DNA of 64,000 nucleotides, from NCBI RefSeq assembly GCF_014844075.1, contig NZ_CP062165.1, positions 930,001 through 994,000 on the forward strand, given 5' to 3'. Shown here in pieces: positions 26,305 through 35,773 of this stretch; the first letter of the stretch is position 1, and each line of letters begins with the position of its first letter. The translations under genes were made by a program, and so were the position numbers. Under the pieces are notes generated by a model. That model ran no database searches. It was not told where the DNA came from and saw only the letters and a list, made by a program, of their open reading frames with translations. Origin of the DNA: Paenibacillus sp. JNUCC-31 (lineage in GTDB: Bacteria; Bacillota; Bacilli; Paenibacillales; Paenibacillaceae).

Positions 26305-27171
26305 TTACTCATAAGACCTGAAATTTACATCAGTGACAAGTGCTTCTTTGTTGCTTTTGTTGTTCATGTCTTTATAGTCCACCTGGCTTTCCGAGGAAAG
26401 TCGCAAAGGCAAGCTGGTTTTGCGATCCACCGTAAGATGATATACCGTCTGTACGTTGGCCTGTTTCATCATCTGTTCCATCGACGTTTCTCCTTGCTCC
26501 CACACTTTATTCAAGTCTTTCTCCAGCTTCTCCTGGCTCGCCCCCTTCACCCTACTGGCCTTGTGCATATACTCTGCACGTATCGCATTCATCTCGTCAT
26601 GAAGCTGAGCGAGTGCCCAGGTTTTGGCGTCTTTGGGCGCAAGTTCAATCCGCAATATTTGGGTTCGGCGACCTGAACCGTACTCGGACTTAATCGTTTT
26701 GTTCAACCGATCGATACTTTCCATTTGAGCGATTGGATTAAAACGGGAAAGCGAACCGCGCAGGGGTTCGTGTTCGGCTGTTAAAGCCATCCACTGTCCT
26801 TGTTTTCGTTCAAATGAAGCGCTAAATCCGCTCGGTTGACCGTTATTGTTCACAGCGGCGGCATTCACCCCTTTTACTCCTGTTCCGACAGCAGTCACAG
26901 CTCCAGGCAGCCTCGTTTGCAAAGTCAGTCGATCATGATTCTCAAGCTTGCCTTCAAATTTGAACTGATTCTCGAATAGTCCGCTGCTCTCACGCCGCAG
27001 TCCCGCCTCTCCATCAAAACTCAACGTTTCTTTACCGGCAATCCCCGACAGTGCCCGTGAGAATAATTCCTCCGGACTCTGATTTCGCTGCAGCAGACCG
27101 CAACCAGGAGCACACACCACCACAATACTCAGAATCAACAATAACCCACGAACATACCGACGGTTCAACAT
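26305..27171 (-). CDS. Predicted lipoprotein of unknown function
   Basis: 288 residues. The signal sequence (RGLLLILSIVVVCAPGC) ends in a lipobox-like APGC, so Cys 24 should carry the lipid anchor on the outer face of the membrane. The mature part is predicted beta-rich at first (FENQFKFEGKLENHDRLTLQTRL, FSASFERKQGQWMAL), then helical (QEKLEKDLNKVWEQGETSMEQMM), and ends with TVYHLTVDRKTSLPLRLSSESQVDYKD. That last layout, a measured stretch repeated on a LolA-like half-barrel, is often seen in Gram-positive lipoproteins, but I do not claim a family. It starts 130 bases after the GGDEF gene and has an AGGGTG ribosome site. Confidence 0.8.
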   Translation of the reverse strand: MLNRRYVRGLLLILSIVVVCAPGCGLLQRNQSPEELFSRALSGIAGKETLSFDGEAGLRRESSGLFENQFKFEGKLENHDRLTLQTRLPGAVTAVGTGVKGVNAAAVNNNGQPSGFSASFERKQGQWMALTAEHEPLRGSLSRFNPIAQMESIDRLNKTIKSEYGSGRRTQILRIELAPKDAKTWALAQLHDEMNAIRAEYMHKASRVKGASQEKLEKDLNKVWEQGETSMEQMMKQANVQTVYHLTVDRKTSLPLRLSSESQVDYKDMNNKSNKEALVTDVNFRSYE

Positions 27172-27259
27172 GTTCTACTTCACCCTTTCGTCAACTTTCT
27201 CCATAGCCTGCCCCTCCCTTATTTGCTTATACTTCCTTCCTTTGGCATTACTGCTTCCC

Positions 27260-27300
27260 AAAATAAAGAGAGGACGACTCCTCAAACGGAATAGTCCTCC
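27260..27300 (-). terminator. Terminator of the diguanylate cyclase gene
   Basis: GAGGAC/GTCCTC outer stem with inner GGAGT/ATTCC-type pairing, followed on the minus strand by TCTTTATTTT. It lies at the stop codon of the GGDEF gene. Confidence 0.65.
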
Positions 27301-27301
27301 C

Positions 27302-29281
27302 TTAGCGTGTAACTTCGTGTTCTTCCACGACAATCCGGTTTCGACCGCCATGCTTCGCACTATACAGAGCCATATCAGCGCGGTAAAATAACGATTCCAC
27401 ACTGACCTTCTCATCCATCCAGTTCCATTCAGCAATACCACTGGATACGGTCACGGAAGGCCTTGTCTCTTCGGCCACCCTCCTGCGAATGATTTCGGCA
27501 TATTCTAGTGCCTGACGAGAACCAATCTGCGGCATATAGATGGCCAGTTCTTCCCCGCCCCATCTGGCTGAGATATCACCAGGCCGAACAGAACTTGTTA
27601 CAATATCACTCACCTGTTTCAATACCTGATCACCCGTTTGGTGCCCAAACGTGTCATTCACCTGCTTAAACTGATCAATATCTACCACAACCAGTGAACC
27701 ACAGAATTCATTCGTCTGCCGTTCATGGATCACACTATCCAGGTAATGCCTCACATACAACCCTGTCAGCATATCCAGGTTCGCCAAACGTCGCACCTCG
27801 GCATGAAGCGTCGCATTGGAGAGTGCAAGTCCGATATGAATGGACAGCATCTGGAGCAGACGGTAATTATCATACGAAAAATATTGCTTTTTCGTATGTC
27901 CCAGTAAAATTGCCCCCTTCACTTCACCATTTACCCGAAGGGGCGACGCCATCAATGACATGGAGCCAGTGAGATCCATGAATACCGAAGACACCTTATC
28001 GTATTTCCCATAATCAGACAGAATAAGCGGTTCTTCTTTCTCATAGAGCAAACCTACAATACCGTAGTCCACCGGGAAAGATTTGCGGCATATTTCATGC
28101 ACATTGGATGACATCACTTCAAATTGTTTTGTACTGTCGTTCAGTTGAAGGATACAACACGTTTCAGCCTGAAAAATGTCCTTCAACTCCTGCTCGGAGA
28201 ATTGATAAATTTCCATTAGTTGCAAGCTTTTATTCAAGCGTTGCGTCAGATCATTGATTAGACGAAGTTCTTGGATTAACATATTCGATTGTTCATGCAA
28301 TTTGGCATTTTCAAAGGCTGTCCCTGCTGTATCTGCCATCATGGTGATGAGTTTCAGATCGGAATCTTCCAGTAACTCCTCATTCATTTCAATATGGAAT
28401 ACACCATAGATGCCTTGTTTTCCTTTTAGTGGAAGGCCTACTTCCAGAATACGCTGTTCCCCTTCGTCTGACCGAACAATGATAAGCTTGCCCTCCATAA
28501 ACGAACGAACACAGATATCTTCTCCCCGTTCATGAACAAGCAATGGTTTGATACGGGGATTGAAGCTGCTCTGATCCTGAGACATGTACAGTTTCATGCA
28601 AGTGGTTGGATATAAATAATCAATACTGTCAAACACTTCATCCAGAATTGCATCTACATCCATTTTGTCATGCATCCGTTGAACGATCTGGAAAAGAATC
28701 GATCTTCGGTGTTCTTCTCGTGCAGTTTGCTCATGAGCACGTAACAGATCCGTCATAAATATGTATTCAAATCTTCGGTAAAAGCAGGTACGAAAATGCA
28801 TTGCCTCCGATCGAACAACGGCTTTAGACGTTTCATATTGATTTTGCTCGTAGGTTATTGCAGTAAATACAGCGAACATATCCTGATTTGTCCTGGAGAA
28901 CAGCGGCTCCGCAAGGAGAAGGAACTCTCCATGTTCAGTGGAACCCCGCAAGGACTGTGCTTGTCCTGATTCAAGGCATTGTAATACCGTGGGATATACA
29001 TCCAGCTCCGGAGACTGCTCATTATCGTGCCCCATGCAGATGCCTTCCGTATTCCATACGTTATAAGTCATTGGAGATCTGTCTGCGTTTGGCTGACGCT
29101 GGGTTTGCCAATCGGTATATGCTTGCTGTAACAAACTTCCCAAATATGAAAAATCAAAAGGTGTGATGTCCATTTTTTGCATCCAGAATACATGCTCTTC
29201 GTGAGGAGCGACAGAAGATGCGGAATCGCCCGAACTTCGCGAAATCAAGCTGGCTGGTATGCTTCTTAGATGTTCTAACAT
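27302..29281 (-). CDS. GAF-GGDEF diguanylate cyclase
   Basis: 659 residues, soluble. The N-terminal ~180 residues have no clear domain. Two GAF-like sensor modules follow (about 200-350, with FDSIDYLYPTTCMKLYMSQ and GVFHIEMNEEL; about 375-500, with AETCCILQLNDSTKQFEVMSS and GAILLGHTKKQYFS). A C-terminal GGDEF domain follows with LDMLTGLYVRHYLD, ISARWGGEELAIYMP and VTVSSGIAEW. The active loop is GGEEL, a functional variant, and RPGD five residues before it is an intact inhibitory I-site, so product feedback by cyclic di-GMP is expected. The ATG at 29281 follows AAAGGAG with eight-base spacing. The open frame continues to 29359 without a good site. Confidence 0.9.
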   Translation of the reverse strand: MLEHLRSIPASLISRSSGDSASSVAPHEEHVFWMQKMDITPFDFSYLGSLLQQAYTDWQTQRQPNADRSPMTYNVWNTEGICMGHDNEQSPELDVYPTVLQCLESGQAQSLRGSTEHGEFLLLAEPLFSRTNQDMFAVFTAITYEQNQYETSKAVVRSEAMHFRTCFYRRFEYIFMTDLLRAHEQTAREEHRRSILFQIVQRMHDKMDVDAILDEVFDSIDYLYPTTCMKLYMSQDQSSFNPRIKPLLVHERGEDICVRSFMEGKLIIVRSDEGEQRILEVGLPLKGKQGIYGVFHIEMNEELLEDSDLKLITMMADTAGTAFENAKLHEQSNMLIQELRLINDLTQRLNKSLQLMEIYQFSEQELKDIFQAETCCILQLNDSTKQFEVMSSNVHEICRKSFPVDYGIVGLLYEKEEPLILSDYGKYDKVSSVFMDLTGSMSLMASPLRVNGEVKGAILLGHTKKQYFSYDNYRLLQMLSIHIGLALSNATLHAEVRRLANLDMLTGLYVRHYLDSVIHERQTNEFCGSLVVVDIDQFKQVNDTFGHQTGDQVLKQVSDIVTSSVRPGDISARWGGEELAIYMPQIGSRQALEYAEIIRRRVAEETRPSVTVSSGIAEWNWMDEKVSVESLFYRADMALYSAKHGGRNRIVVEEHEVTR

Positions 29282-29524
29282 GTCAGGCGCTCCTTTGCAC
29301 CGTTTTTGCATCCAACAAATCGGATGCATTAATCTGCAGACGTTATCGCAAACCTGCAAATCCTATGCGATAACCTTAATGTACAAGATCATTTAAAGTT
29401 AAGATACAATCTATTTTACTCTCTTTAAAGGTTTTTTGCATCCATATTTCAGAAAATTGTCCCATTATTTTGGGCCTAATGACCTATCGACAAATTTAGA
29501 CGTTTTTTTTCGTTTCTCACACGC
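29282..29524 (-). promoter_or_regulatory. Leader region of the GGDEF gene with two inverted repeats
   Basis: The stretch upstream of the cyclase gene holds two perfect inverted repeats. TGCATCC/GGATGCA is at 29307-29313 and 29322-29328, and GTTATCGCA/TGCGATAAC is at 29342-29350 and 29366-29374. The 11-base word TTTTTGCATCC occurs at 29303, 29433 and, inside the gene, at 29174. I see no match to the cyclic di-GMP riboswitch core. A promoter could not be assigned with confidence. Confidence 0.45.
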
Positions 29525-29553
29525 TTGACTTTGCTTCTAGTAAACTGTAATAT
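29525..29553 (+). promoter_or_regulatory. Sigma-A promoter of rpsD
   Basis: TTGACT, 17-base spacer, TAATAT. Transcription should start near 29560, leaving a leader of about 190 bases. Confidence 0.85.
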
Positions 29554-29559
29554 AAATTG

Positions 29560-29747
29560 TTGATGAAGACTACTAATGGGTCTTTAAATTTGGGCATTAC
29601 CGGTTGTGTCACCCTCATTCTTTTTGTTGCTTTCAGGACAGCGGCTGAACTTTCCTGATCGTTCTATGCGAGGCTTGGCCCGCATCAACAAATTGGAGCG
29701 CAAACAGAGCCCTATATGAACTTAACTAAAAAGGAGCTACTTTAAAC
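29560..29747 (+). promoter_or_regulatory. Long untranslated leader of rpsD, candidate S4 autoregulatory element
   Basis: About 190 untranslated bases lie between a strong promoter and the rpsD ribosome site (AAAAGGAGC). In Bacillus subtilis S4 represses its own gene by binding a structured rpsD leader. The length and the short complementary segments here (CAGGA at 29635 with TCCTG near 29655) agree with that, but I cannot fold it by eye, so the identification rests on position and family knowledge. Confidence 0.5.
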
Positions 29748-30347
29748 ATGGCACGTTACACTGGTCCTAAATTTAAATTGAGCCGTCGCCTCGGCATTTC
29801 CCTGAGCGGAACAGGCAAAGAATTGAAACGTCCTTTCCCTCCAGGTCAGCACGGAGCAAACCAACGGAGAAAAATCAGCAACTACGGTATGCAGTTGCAA
29901 GAAAAACAAAAATTGCGTCACATGTACGGTTTGGGCGAGAAGCAATTCCGCACTCTCTTTGCTAGAGCGCAAAAAATGCAAGGTATCGCGGGTGAAAACT
30001 TCATGTTCTTGCTTGAGAGCCGCCTTGACAACCTCGTTTACCGTCTTGGTTTTGCTAACTCCCGCGCAGGTTCGCGTCAGTTGGTATCCCACGGTCACGT
30101 AACTGTAAACGGCAAAAAAGTCGACATCGCTTCTTACCAAGTAAGCACTGGCGACGTTATTAGCCTGCGTGAAAGAAGCCGCGGTCTTTCTTCCGTTAAG
30201 GAAGCTTTGGAAAACCGTTCGCATCTTCCTGCATACGTAGAATTCAACGATACAGCTCTGGAAGGTAAATTCATTCGTTTGCCTGAGCGTTCGGAATTGT
30301 CCCAAGACATCGACGAAAAACAAATCGTCGAGTTCTACAACCGTTAA
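29748..30347 (+). CDS. rpsD: 30S ribosomal protein S4
   Basis: 199-residue primary 16S rRNA-binding protein needed for 30S assembly and decoding fidelity. The sequence opens [20 protein letters not shown] and carries the S4 RNA-binding domain ([37 protein letters not shown]). The N-terminal zinc cysteines found in some S4 proteins are missing, so this is the zinc-free (C-) form. A single rpsD away from the main ribosomal operons is the Bacillus arrangement. Strong ribosome site and terminator frame it. Confidence 0.98.
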   Translation: MARYTGPKFKLSRRLGISLSGTGKELKRPFPPGQHGANQRRKISNYGMQLQEKQKLRHMYGLGEKQFRTLFARAQKMQGIAGENFMFLLESRLDNLVYRLGFANSRAGSRQLVSHGHVTVNGKKVDIASYQVSTGDVISLRERSRGLSSVKEALENRSHLPAYVEFNDTALEGKFIRLPERSELSQDIDEKQIVEFYNR

Positions 30348-30375
30348 TCGTTGCATTTTATTAAAGCTTCACGGC

Positions 30376-30412
30376 AAACAGCTGTCCGAGATTTCTCGGC
30401 AGCTGTTTTTTT
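30376..30412 (+). terminator. Terminator of rpsD
   Basis: AACAGCTG/CAGCTGTT stem with inner CCGAGA/TCTCGG pairing, followed by TTTTTTT. Confidence 0.93.
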
Positions 30413-30676
30413 ATGTGTTTTTTTAGTTGCATATACATAATAAACCCCAAGTAAACCCTCTACCCACCTACCCGTCATAGCCACTTTGCAGACAGGCAAC
30501 TTCCATGTTTTACTGAAATTCTTCAGGGTTTCTCATGATATTTAATTTAATTTCGCATGATATATATCATTATGCAAGAAAGAATGGCAATTTTCGACCA
30601 TTGCTTGTATTTCTCAGGCATGCAAACCCGCCTTTTTATGCTATAATAAGTGCTGTTAAAAGGAGGAAGACACTGA
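30413..30676 (+). promoter_or_regulatory. Upstream region of the PBP gene with AT palindrome and extended -10 promoter
   Basis: No gene is seen. ATGATATATATCAT (30557-30570) is a perfect 14-base palindrome. TGCTATAAT at 30639-30647 is an extended -10 element without a good -35 box, followed by AAAAGGAGG before the ATG of the PBP gene. The palindrome could bind a dimeric regulator, but no protein can be named. Confidence 0.6.
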
Positions 30677-33600
30677 ATGGTTGATGTTAATAAGAAAAAG
30701 CCTGATGAACAGCCTGCCCGCAAGCGCAGTTTTGCCCGCAGACTGGGTAGTGTCGTCAAATGGATAGTTGTCCTGGGATTCATGGGGGTGCTATTTGCAG
30801 GAGGTGCTTTGATGGGTTACGTCAGTTCCATTGTGAAAGACGAACCCGTCCGGTCAAGGGCCCTGATTGAACAGAAAGTCAGCGAAAACTCCATCACAGG
30901 CTTTGCTTACTTTGCCGATGGCAGTCCGATCGGCCAATTACGAACAGAAGAAGACAGGCGTCCGGTCAGCTTTGACCAGATCCCGCAGAAAGTTATTGAT
31001 GCTGTTATTTCGATTGAAGACAATCATTTTTACGAACATAAAGGTGTAGACATGAGCGGAACGCTCCGCGCTGTGAAACAGAAAGTGCTGAAAGAATCTG
31101 TTCAAACGGGCGGCAGCACACTGACTCAACAATTGGCCCGGCGTGTATTCCTCAATCTGGATCGAACCGAGGACCGGAAAGTGAAAGAAATATTACTTTC
31201 GCTCCGACTCGAACGTTTCCTGACCAAAGACGAAATTATGACAGCGTATTTGAACAAGGTTCCTTTTGGTAACGGCTCCAGTGGATATAATGTATATGGA
31301 GTCAAGGCAGCTGCCAAAGGGCTGTTCAATATTAATGATTTGAGCAAATTAAACACAGCTCAGGCTGCTTATCTTGCAGGATTGCCTCAGCTCCCCTCCT
31401 CTTATTCTGCCTTTAATGGAAAAGGCGACTTTGTTGAGGACAATTTTGAGCGTGCAATCAATCGTCAGCATCTGGTCTTGCGTCGTATGCTGGAACTGGC
31501 CAAAATTGATCAAACCGAGTATGACGAAGCTCTTGCTTTTGATATCAAAAGTTCTCTCGCACCCAAAACCATCAAAGCTTACAACACTTATCCATACCTT
31601 ATGATGGAAACGGAACGACAAGCTGCTCAGATTTTGATGAAACAGCTGAATTCGGATAAAGCTGAAGGCACGGATGCCACTGCGGGTACAGCCAAGGATT
31701 CGGATACCGATACACCACAAAAAGAAAGCGGCGCCCTGCTGGAAGAAGCCCAGATGCAGTTGCGTACAGGTGGATACCGCATCTATACAACCATTAACAA
31801 AAGTGTATACAAAACGATGCGTACCATTGCCGAAGATGACAGTAATTTTTCAGCTGACGATTCCGTGAAAGGAAAAGAACAGACTGCTGCCATACTCATC
31901 AATCACAAAACGGGTGCTATTCTTGGCATGATTGAAGGCCGGGATTTCCAGGATGAACAGATGAACTATGCAACCCAGATGATGCGTCAGCCAGGTTCGA
32001 CCATGAAACCTATTGCCGCATATCTGCCTGCATTGGATGAAGGTCTTGTTCAACCGGCCTCCATTATCGATGATTCACCGATCATTCTGAAAGACGGCCC
32101 GAACGGATTCCATATTCCGAAAAATGCCAACAATCGTTACCAAGGACTCGTGACAGCCCGCCGAGCACTGAACTACTCATTAAATGTACCTGCTCTGAAG
32201 CTGTTCAACGAAGAAGTCGGGATCGACAAATCATGGGCTTTTGCCAAGAAGCTCGGAATCACCACCATCCAGAAGGATGACTACCAGGCCCAGACCGGCG
32301 TTCTTGGAGGTCTTCAGTACGGTGTAACCGTTGAGGAGCTCACTAGTGCGTATGGAGCCATAGCCAACAACGGTGTATACAATGATTCCTATATGATCAG
32401 CAAAATTGTAGACTCCAAAGGAAATATTGTATATAAACACGATGCAGAACCTGTTCAGGCCTTCTCTAAACAGACCGCATACCTGATGACAGATATGCTC
32501 CGTACCGTTATTACGGAAGGAACGGCAGATAAAGTCCGTGAAAATTACAAGTATTTCAAAAGTGTGCCGATCGTAGGTAAAACGGGTTCAACCCAAAACT
32601 ATGCGGATGTCTGGTTCGAAGGCTACACGCCAGATGTCACACTGGGAGTTTGGGTTGGATACAAACAGTCAGTAAACACACTGGAAACCAAATCACAAAA
32701 GAAACGCGCTCAGCAACTATGGACCCAAATCATGAATCAAGTCATTGCCACAGACAAAGAAATGTTTGTCACGGATTCATTCAAGAAACCATCCGGGATT
32801 GAGACACGAACTGTATCAGCTTATAGTGGCAAATTGCCAACTTCGTTGACAGACAGATATGTCACCGATATTTTCAACAGCAAATTTGTGCCGAAGGACA
32901 GCGATGATGGTGTCGCCAAAGCCAAGTATATCACCTACAATGGTGTAAACTACATTCCGCGCGATCAAACACCTGGAGACATGACGAAAGAGAAAACGGT
33001 TGTTAAACGCAAGAAACCAATCTCTGATCTCATCAAAGAATTGCAAAGCGCTTTCTCACGGATGAGTCGTCACGAATCACTTGGGTATTACCTGCCGGAA
33101 GATGCGGATGCCGACATGCCGACACAGATTGATCCAAGAACGGATAACGGCAAGGCACCAGATGCGCCAGGCAATGTAAGAATATCCGTTGGGAACGGTA
33201 ACGCCGTGATTACGTTTAACGCCACACCGGAAAGTGATGTCGTCGGATATCGTCTCTATCGCTCCGTCAATGGTGCCGGATTCCAGAATCAGGGGCAGGT
33301 TGTCCTGACAGGTGAGTCCAGATCATTTACTGCATATGCACAAGGTGGAAACTTTGCGTTCTACGTCACTGCAGTGGATGTCGCTGGTCGTGAGTCTGCT
33401 CCTAGCGCAGCAGTTAGCAGCGCAGGAGTGGCAGAACCTCCTGCAGATGAAGAAATAAAAGAACCGATTACTGTTCCGGGAACCGTAGTTACCCCGGAAG
33501 ATTCCGAGAATGGAAACACCGCAACGACGGCTCCGGCTGCTCCTGGTCAGGTCAGCGTTACGGCTCTCTCGCAAGGACTGCGCATTCAGTGGGCATCCAA

Positions 33601-33799
33601 TCCTGAAGCGGATGGCGTCCAAAGTTATGCTGTATATTATAGTGAAACGGGCGCAGATCCTTACACCAAAATTGGAACGACTTCAGGTACTTCCATGGAT
33701 TACGGAGTGCCTGCATCCACAAGCGGATGGTTCAAAGTATCCGCCAGCAACAGTGTAGGCGAATCTGAACCGTCCGGGGCCGTGCATTTCCAACCTTAA
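30677..33799 (+). CDS. ponA: Class A penicillin-binding protein (PBP1A family) with two C-terminal FN3 domains
   Basis: 1040-residue bifunctional enzyme that polymerises and cross-links peptidoglycan outside the membrane. A basic cytoplasmic tail precedes a membrane anchor (about 27-50). The glycosyltransferase domain has the catalytic-glutamate motif IEDNHFYEH (Glu 114) and GGSTLTQQLARR (about 145-156). The transpeptidase domain has the active serine in STMK (441-444), SLN (501-503) and KTG (635-637). A low-complexity linker leads to two fibronectin type III modules (about 828-920 and 950-1040), probably for cell-wall or polysaccharide contact. Its usual length is 700-900 residues; the FN3 pair accounts for the excess. 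A terminator follows at 33826. Confidence 0.94.
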   Translation: MVDVNKKKPDEQPARKRSFARRLGSVVKWIVVLGFMGVLFAGGALMGYVSSIVKDEPVRSRALIEQKVSENSITGFAYFADGSPIGQLRTEEDRRPVSFDQIPQKVIDAVISIEDNHFYEHKGVDMSGTLRAVKQKVLKESVQTGGSTLTQQLARRVFLNLDRTEDRKVKEILLSLRLERFLTKDEIMTAYLNKVPFGNGSSGYNVYGVKAAAKGLFNINDLSKLNTAQAAYLAGLPQLPSSYSAFNGKGDFVEDNFERAINRQHLVLRRMLELAKIDQTEYDEALAFDIKSSLAPKTIKAYNTYPYLMMETERQAAQILMKQLNSDKAEGTDATAGTAKDSDTDTPQKESGALLEEAQMQLRTGGYRIYTTINKSVYKTMRTIAEDDSNFSADDSVKGKEQTAAILINHKTGAILGMIEGRDFQDEQMNYATQMMRQPGSTMKPIAAYLPALDEGLVQPASIIDDSPIILKDGPNGFHIPKNANNRYQGLVTARRALNYSLNVPALKLFNEEVGIDKSWAFAKKLGITTIQKDDYQAQTGVLGGLQYGVTVEELTSAYGAIANNGVYNDSYMISKIVDSKGNIVYKHDAEPVQAFSKQTAYLMTDMLRTVITEGTADKVRENYKYFKSVPIVGKTGSTQNYADVWFEGYTPDVTLGVWVGYKQSVNTLETKSQKKRAQQLWTQIMNQVIATDKEMFVTDSFKKPSGIETRTVSAYSGKLPTSLTDRYVTDIFNSKFVPKDSDDGVAKAKYITYNGVNYIPRDQTPGDMTKEKTVVKRKKPISDLIKELQSAFSRMSRHESLGYYLPEDADADMPTQIDPRTDNGKAPDAPGNVRISVGNGNAVITFNATPESDVVGYRLYRSVNGAGFQNQGQVVLTGESRSFTAYAQGGNFAFYVTAVDVAGRESAPSAAVSSAGVAEPPADEEIKEPITVPGTVVTPEDSENGNTATTAPAAPGQVSVTALSQGLRIQWASNPEADGVQSYAVYYSETGADPYTKIGTTSGTSMDYGVPASTSGWFKVSASNSVGESEPSGAVHFQP

Positions 33800-33825
33800 T
33801 ACAGAGTTATCAAGATTCCACTTTT

Positions 33826-33862
33826 AACCCCATTCTCGCATCTTGAGGATGGGGTTTTGTTT
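33826..33862 (+). terminator. Terminator of the PBP gene
   Basis: AACCCCAT/ATGGGGTT stem, followed by TTGTTTTG. Confidence 0.85.
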
Positions 33863-33880
33863 TGCATGGATACCCAAAAG

Positions 33881-33919
33881 CAAAAGCCTGATCCGCAATG
33901 AGACACGGATCAGGCTTTG
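33881..33919 (-). terminator. Terminator of acsA
   Basis: AAAGCCTGATCCG/CGGATCAGGCTTT stem, followed on the minus strand by TTTGCTTTT. Confidence 0.88.
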
Positions 33920-33968
33920 AATTGGAATCATGGGACAGGCAGACGTGTTGCATCCGCTGGTTTATTCT

Positions 33969-35693
33969 TTAGTCTTCAATGGTCGACAGGTCACCCGTTG
34001 GCAGATCCAGCTCCCAGGCTTTCAGGACGCGGCGCATAATCTTGCCAGAGCGGGTCTTCGGCAGTTTATCCTTGAACTCAATCTCACGCGGAGCGGCGTG
34101 AGCAGACAAGCCCTCTTTTACAAATCGATAGATCTCTTCCTTCAGCTCAGGTGTCGGCTCATACCCCTCACGGAGTGCCACAAAGGCTTTGATGATCTCC
34201 CCCCGAGTTACATCCGGCTTACCGATTACGCCCGCCTCTGCTACTGCAGGATGCTCTACGAGCTTGCTCTCCACCTCGAAGGGACCAATCCGTTCACCAG
34301 AAGAGTTAATCACATCATCAATCCGGCCCTGGAACCAAAAGTAGCCATCTTCGTCCATATAAGCGGAATCTCCGGATACATACCAGCCAGAGAGTCGGAA
34401 GTATTCTTCGTATTTGGCCGGGTTATTCCAGATCTTCGCCATCATGGACGGCCAGGATGTGCGAATAGCCAGGTTCCCCATACTGTATGGCGGCAGTTCC
34501 TGTCCTTTATCATCAATAATGGCGGCTTCAATTCCCGGTAATGGACGACCCATGGAACCTGGTTTAATTGGCATGCCTGGATAGTTACAGATAAGCTGTG
34601 CACCCGTCTCCGTCATCCACCATGTATCGTGAATTCGCTGTCCATAGGCTTTCCAGCCCCAACGGACAACTTCGGGATTAAGTGGTTCACCTACGGACAT
34701 GACGTGACGAAGACTGCTCAGATCATGCTGGGCAATGGTCTCTTCGCCCGCCCCCATTAACATTCGGAAAGCAGTCGGTGCACTGTACCATACGCTGACT
34801 TTATTTTTCTCAATGGTGCTGTACCAATCTTGCGGACTAAAACGTCCCCCACGTATAACATTGGTCACGCCATTCAGCCAGGGTGCAAAAATTCCATAAG
34901 ATGTGCCCGTAACCCAACCAGGATCAGCGGTGCACCAGTATACGTCATCTTCGCGCAGATCGAGTACCACCTTGCCGGTGTAATAATGCTGAATCATCGC
35001 ATTCTGCACATGATATACACCTTTCGGTTTGCCTGTAGAGCCGGAAGTATAGTGAATCAGCAGACCGTCTTCACGGGTCAGCCATTCCACTTCCATATCA
35101 TCCGAAGCCGCGGACATCTCTGCATCAAAGTCGATGAGTCCTTCTTCCGTTTGCGGACCTCCACCCACAACAAAAATATGCTTGAGTTCCGGCAATTCGG
35201 AACGTTTGATTCGTCCCAGCAATTGGGGAGTCGTCACCAGTGCCACAGCTCCGCTATCCTCCAAACGGTCCTTCACCGCAGTCTCCATAAAAGCTTCAAA
35301 TAACGGACCTACAACAGCCCCGGCTTTCAATGTGCCCAGCAGACTGAAGTAGAGCTCAGGACTGCGAGGCATAAAAATAAACACGCGATCGCCCTTGGTT
35401 ACCCCATATTTGCGAAGAACGTTACCGAAGCGACTCGACTGCTCACTTAAATCAGCAAATGTATATGCCTCTTCCCGCGAAGCATCACTGTATAAAAGTG
35501 CTATTCTTCCGCCTCTTCCTTCCAATACATGACGGTCTATCGCTTCATGCGCCATGTTGACTTTTCCGCTGGCGTGCCACGTAAAGTGCCTTTCAACCGA
35601 TTCCCAATCAAACCGGCTTCGGGCCTCCGTGTAATCGCCCAGATTAGATTCAGACACAACCGTTTGCAGCATCTCACCATGTGCTTGACTCAT
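33969..35693 (-). CDS. acsA: Acetate-CoA ligase (acetyl-CoA synthetase)
   Basis: 574-residue adenylate-forming enzyme that activates acetate to acetyl-CoA through acetyl-AMP, allowing growth on acetate. Motifs: the P-loop-like IHYTSGSTGKPKGVYH, the adenylate-binding TWWMTETGAQ, YVSGDSAYMDEDGYFWFQGRIDDVINSSGERIG, and the C-terminal KLPKTRSGKIMRR whose lysine is the classic acetylation target of AcuA. The AAGGAGG ribosome site is close to the ATG. acuA, encoding its acetyltransferase, is divergent across a 493-base gap that contains a cre operator, so CcpA repression is expected when sugar is plentiful. Confidence 0.96.
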   Translation of the reverse strand: MSQAHGEMLQTVVSESNLGDYTEARSRFDWESVERHFTWHASGKVNMAHEAIDRHVLEGRGGRIALLYSDASREEAYTFADLSEQSSRFGNVLRKYGVTKGDRVFIFMPRSPELYFSLLGTLKAGAVVGPLFEAFMETAVKDRLEDSGAVALVTTPQLLGRIKRSELPELKHIFVVGGGPQTEEGLIDFDAEMSAASDDMEVEWLTREDGLLIHYTSGSTGKPKGVYHVQNAMIQHYYTGKVVLDLREDDVYWCTADPGWVTGTSYGIFAPWLNGVTNVIRGGRFSPQDWYSTIEKNKVSVWYSAPTAFRMLMGAGEETIAQHDLSSLRHVMSVGEPLNPEVVRWGWKAYGQRIHDTWWMTETGAQLICNYPGMPIKPGSMGRPLPGIEAAIIDDKGQELPPYSMGNLAIRTSWPSMMAKIWNNPAKYEEYFRLSGWYVSGDSAYMDEDGYFWFQGRIDDVINSSGERIGPFEVESKLVEHPAVAEAGVIGKPDVTRGEIIKAFVALREGYEPTPELKEEIYRFVKEGLSAHAAPREIEFKDKLPKTRSGKIMRRVLKAWELDLPTGDLSTIED

Positions 35694-35773
35694 GCTTGCC
35701 AGCCTCCTTCAACTCGACATCTCGATTCCCATTATGGGTCACTTCTCATTGCCTTTGTGTTGACTGAACTTCC

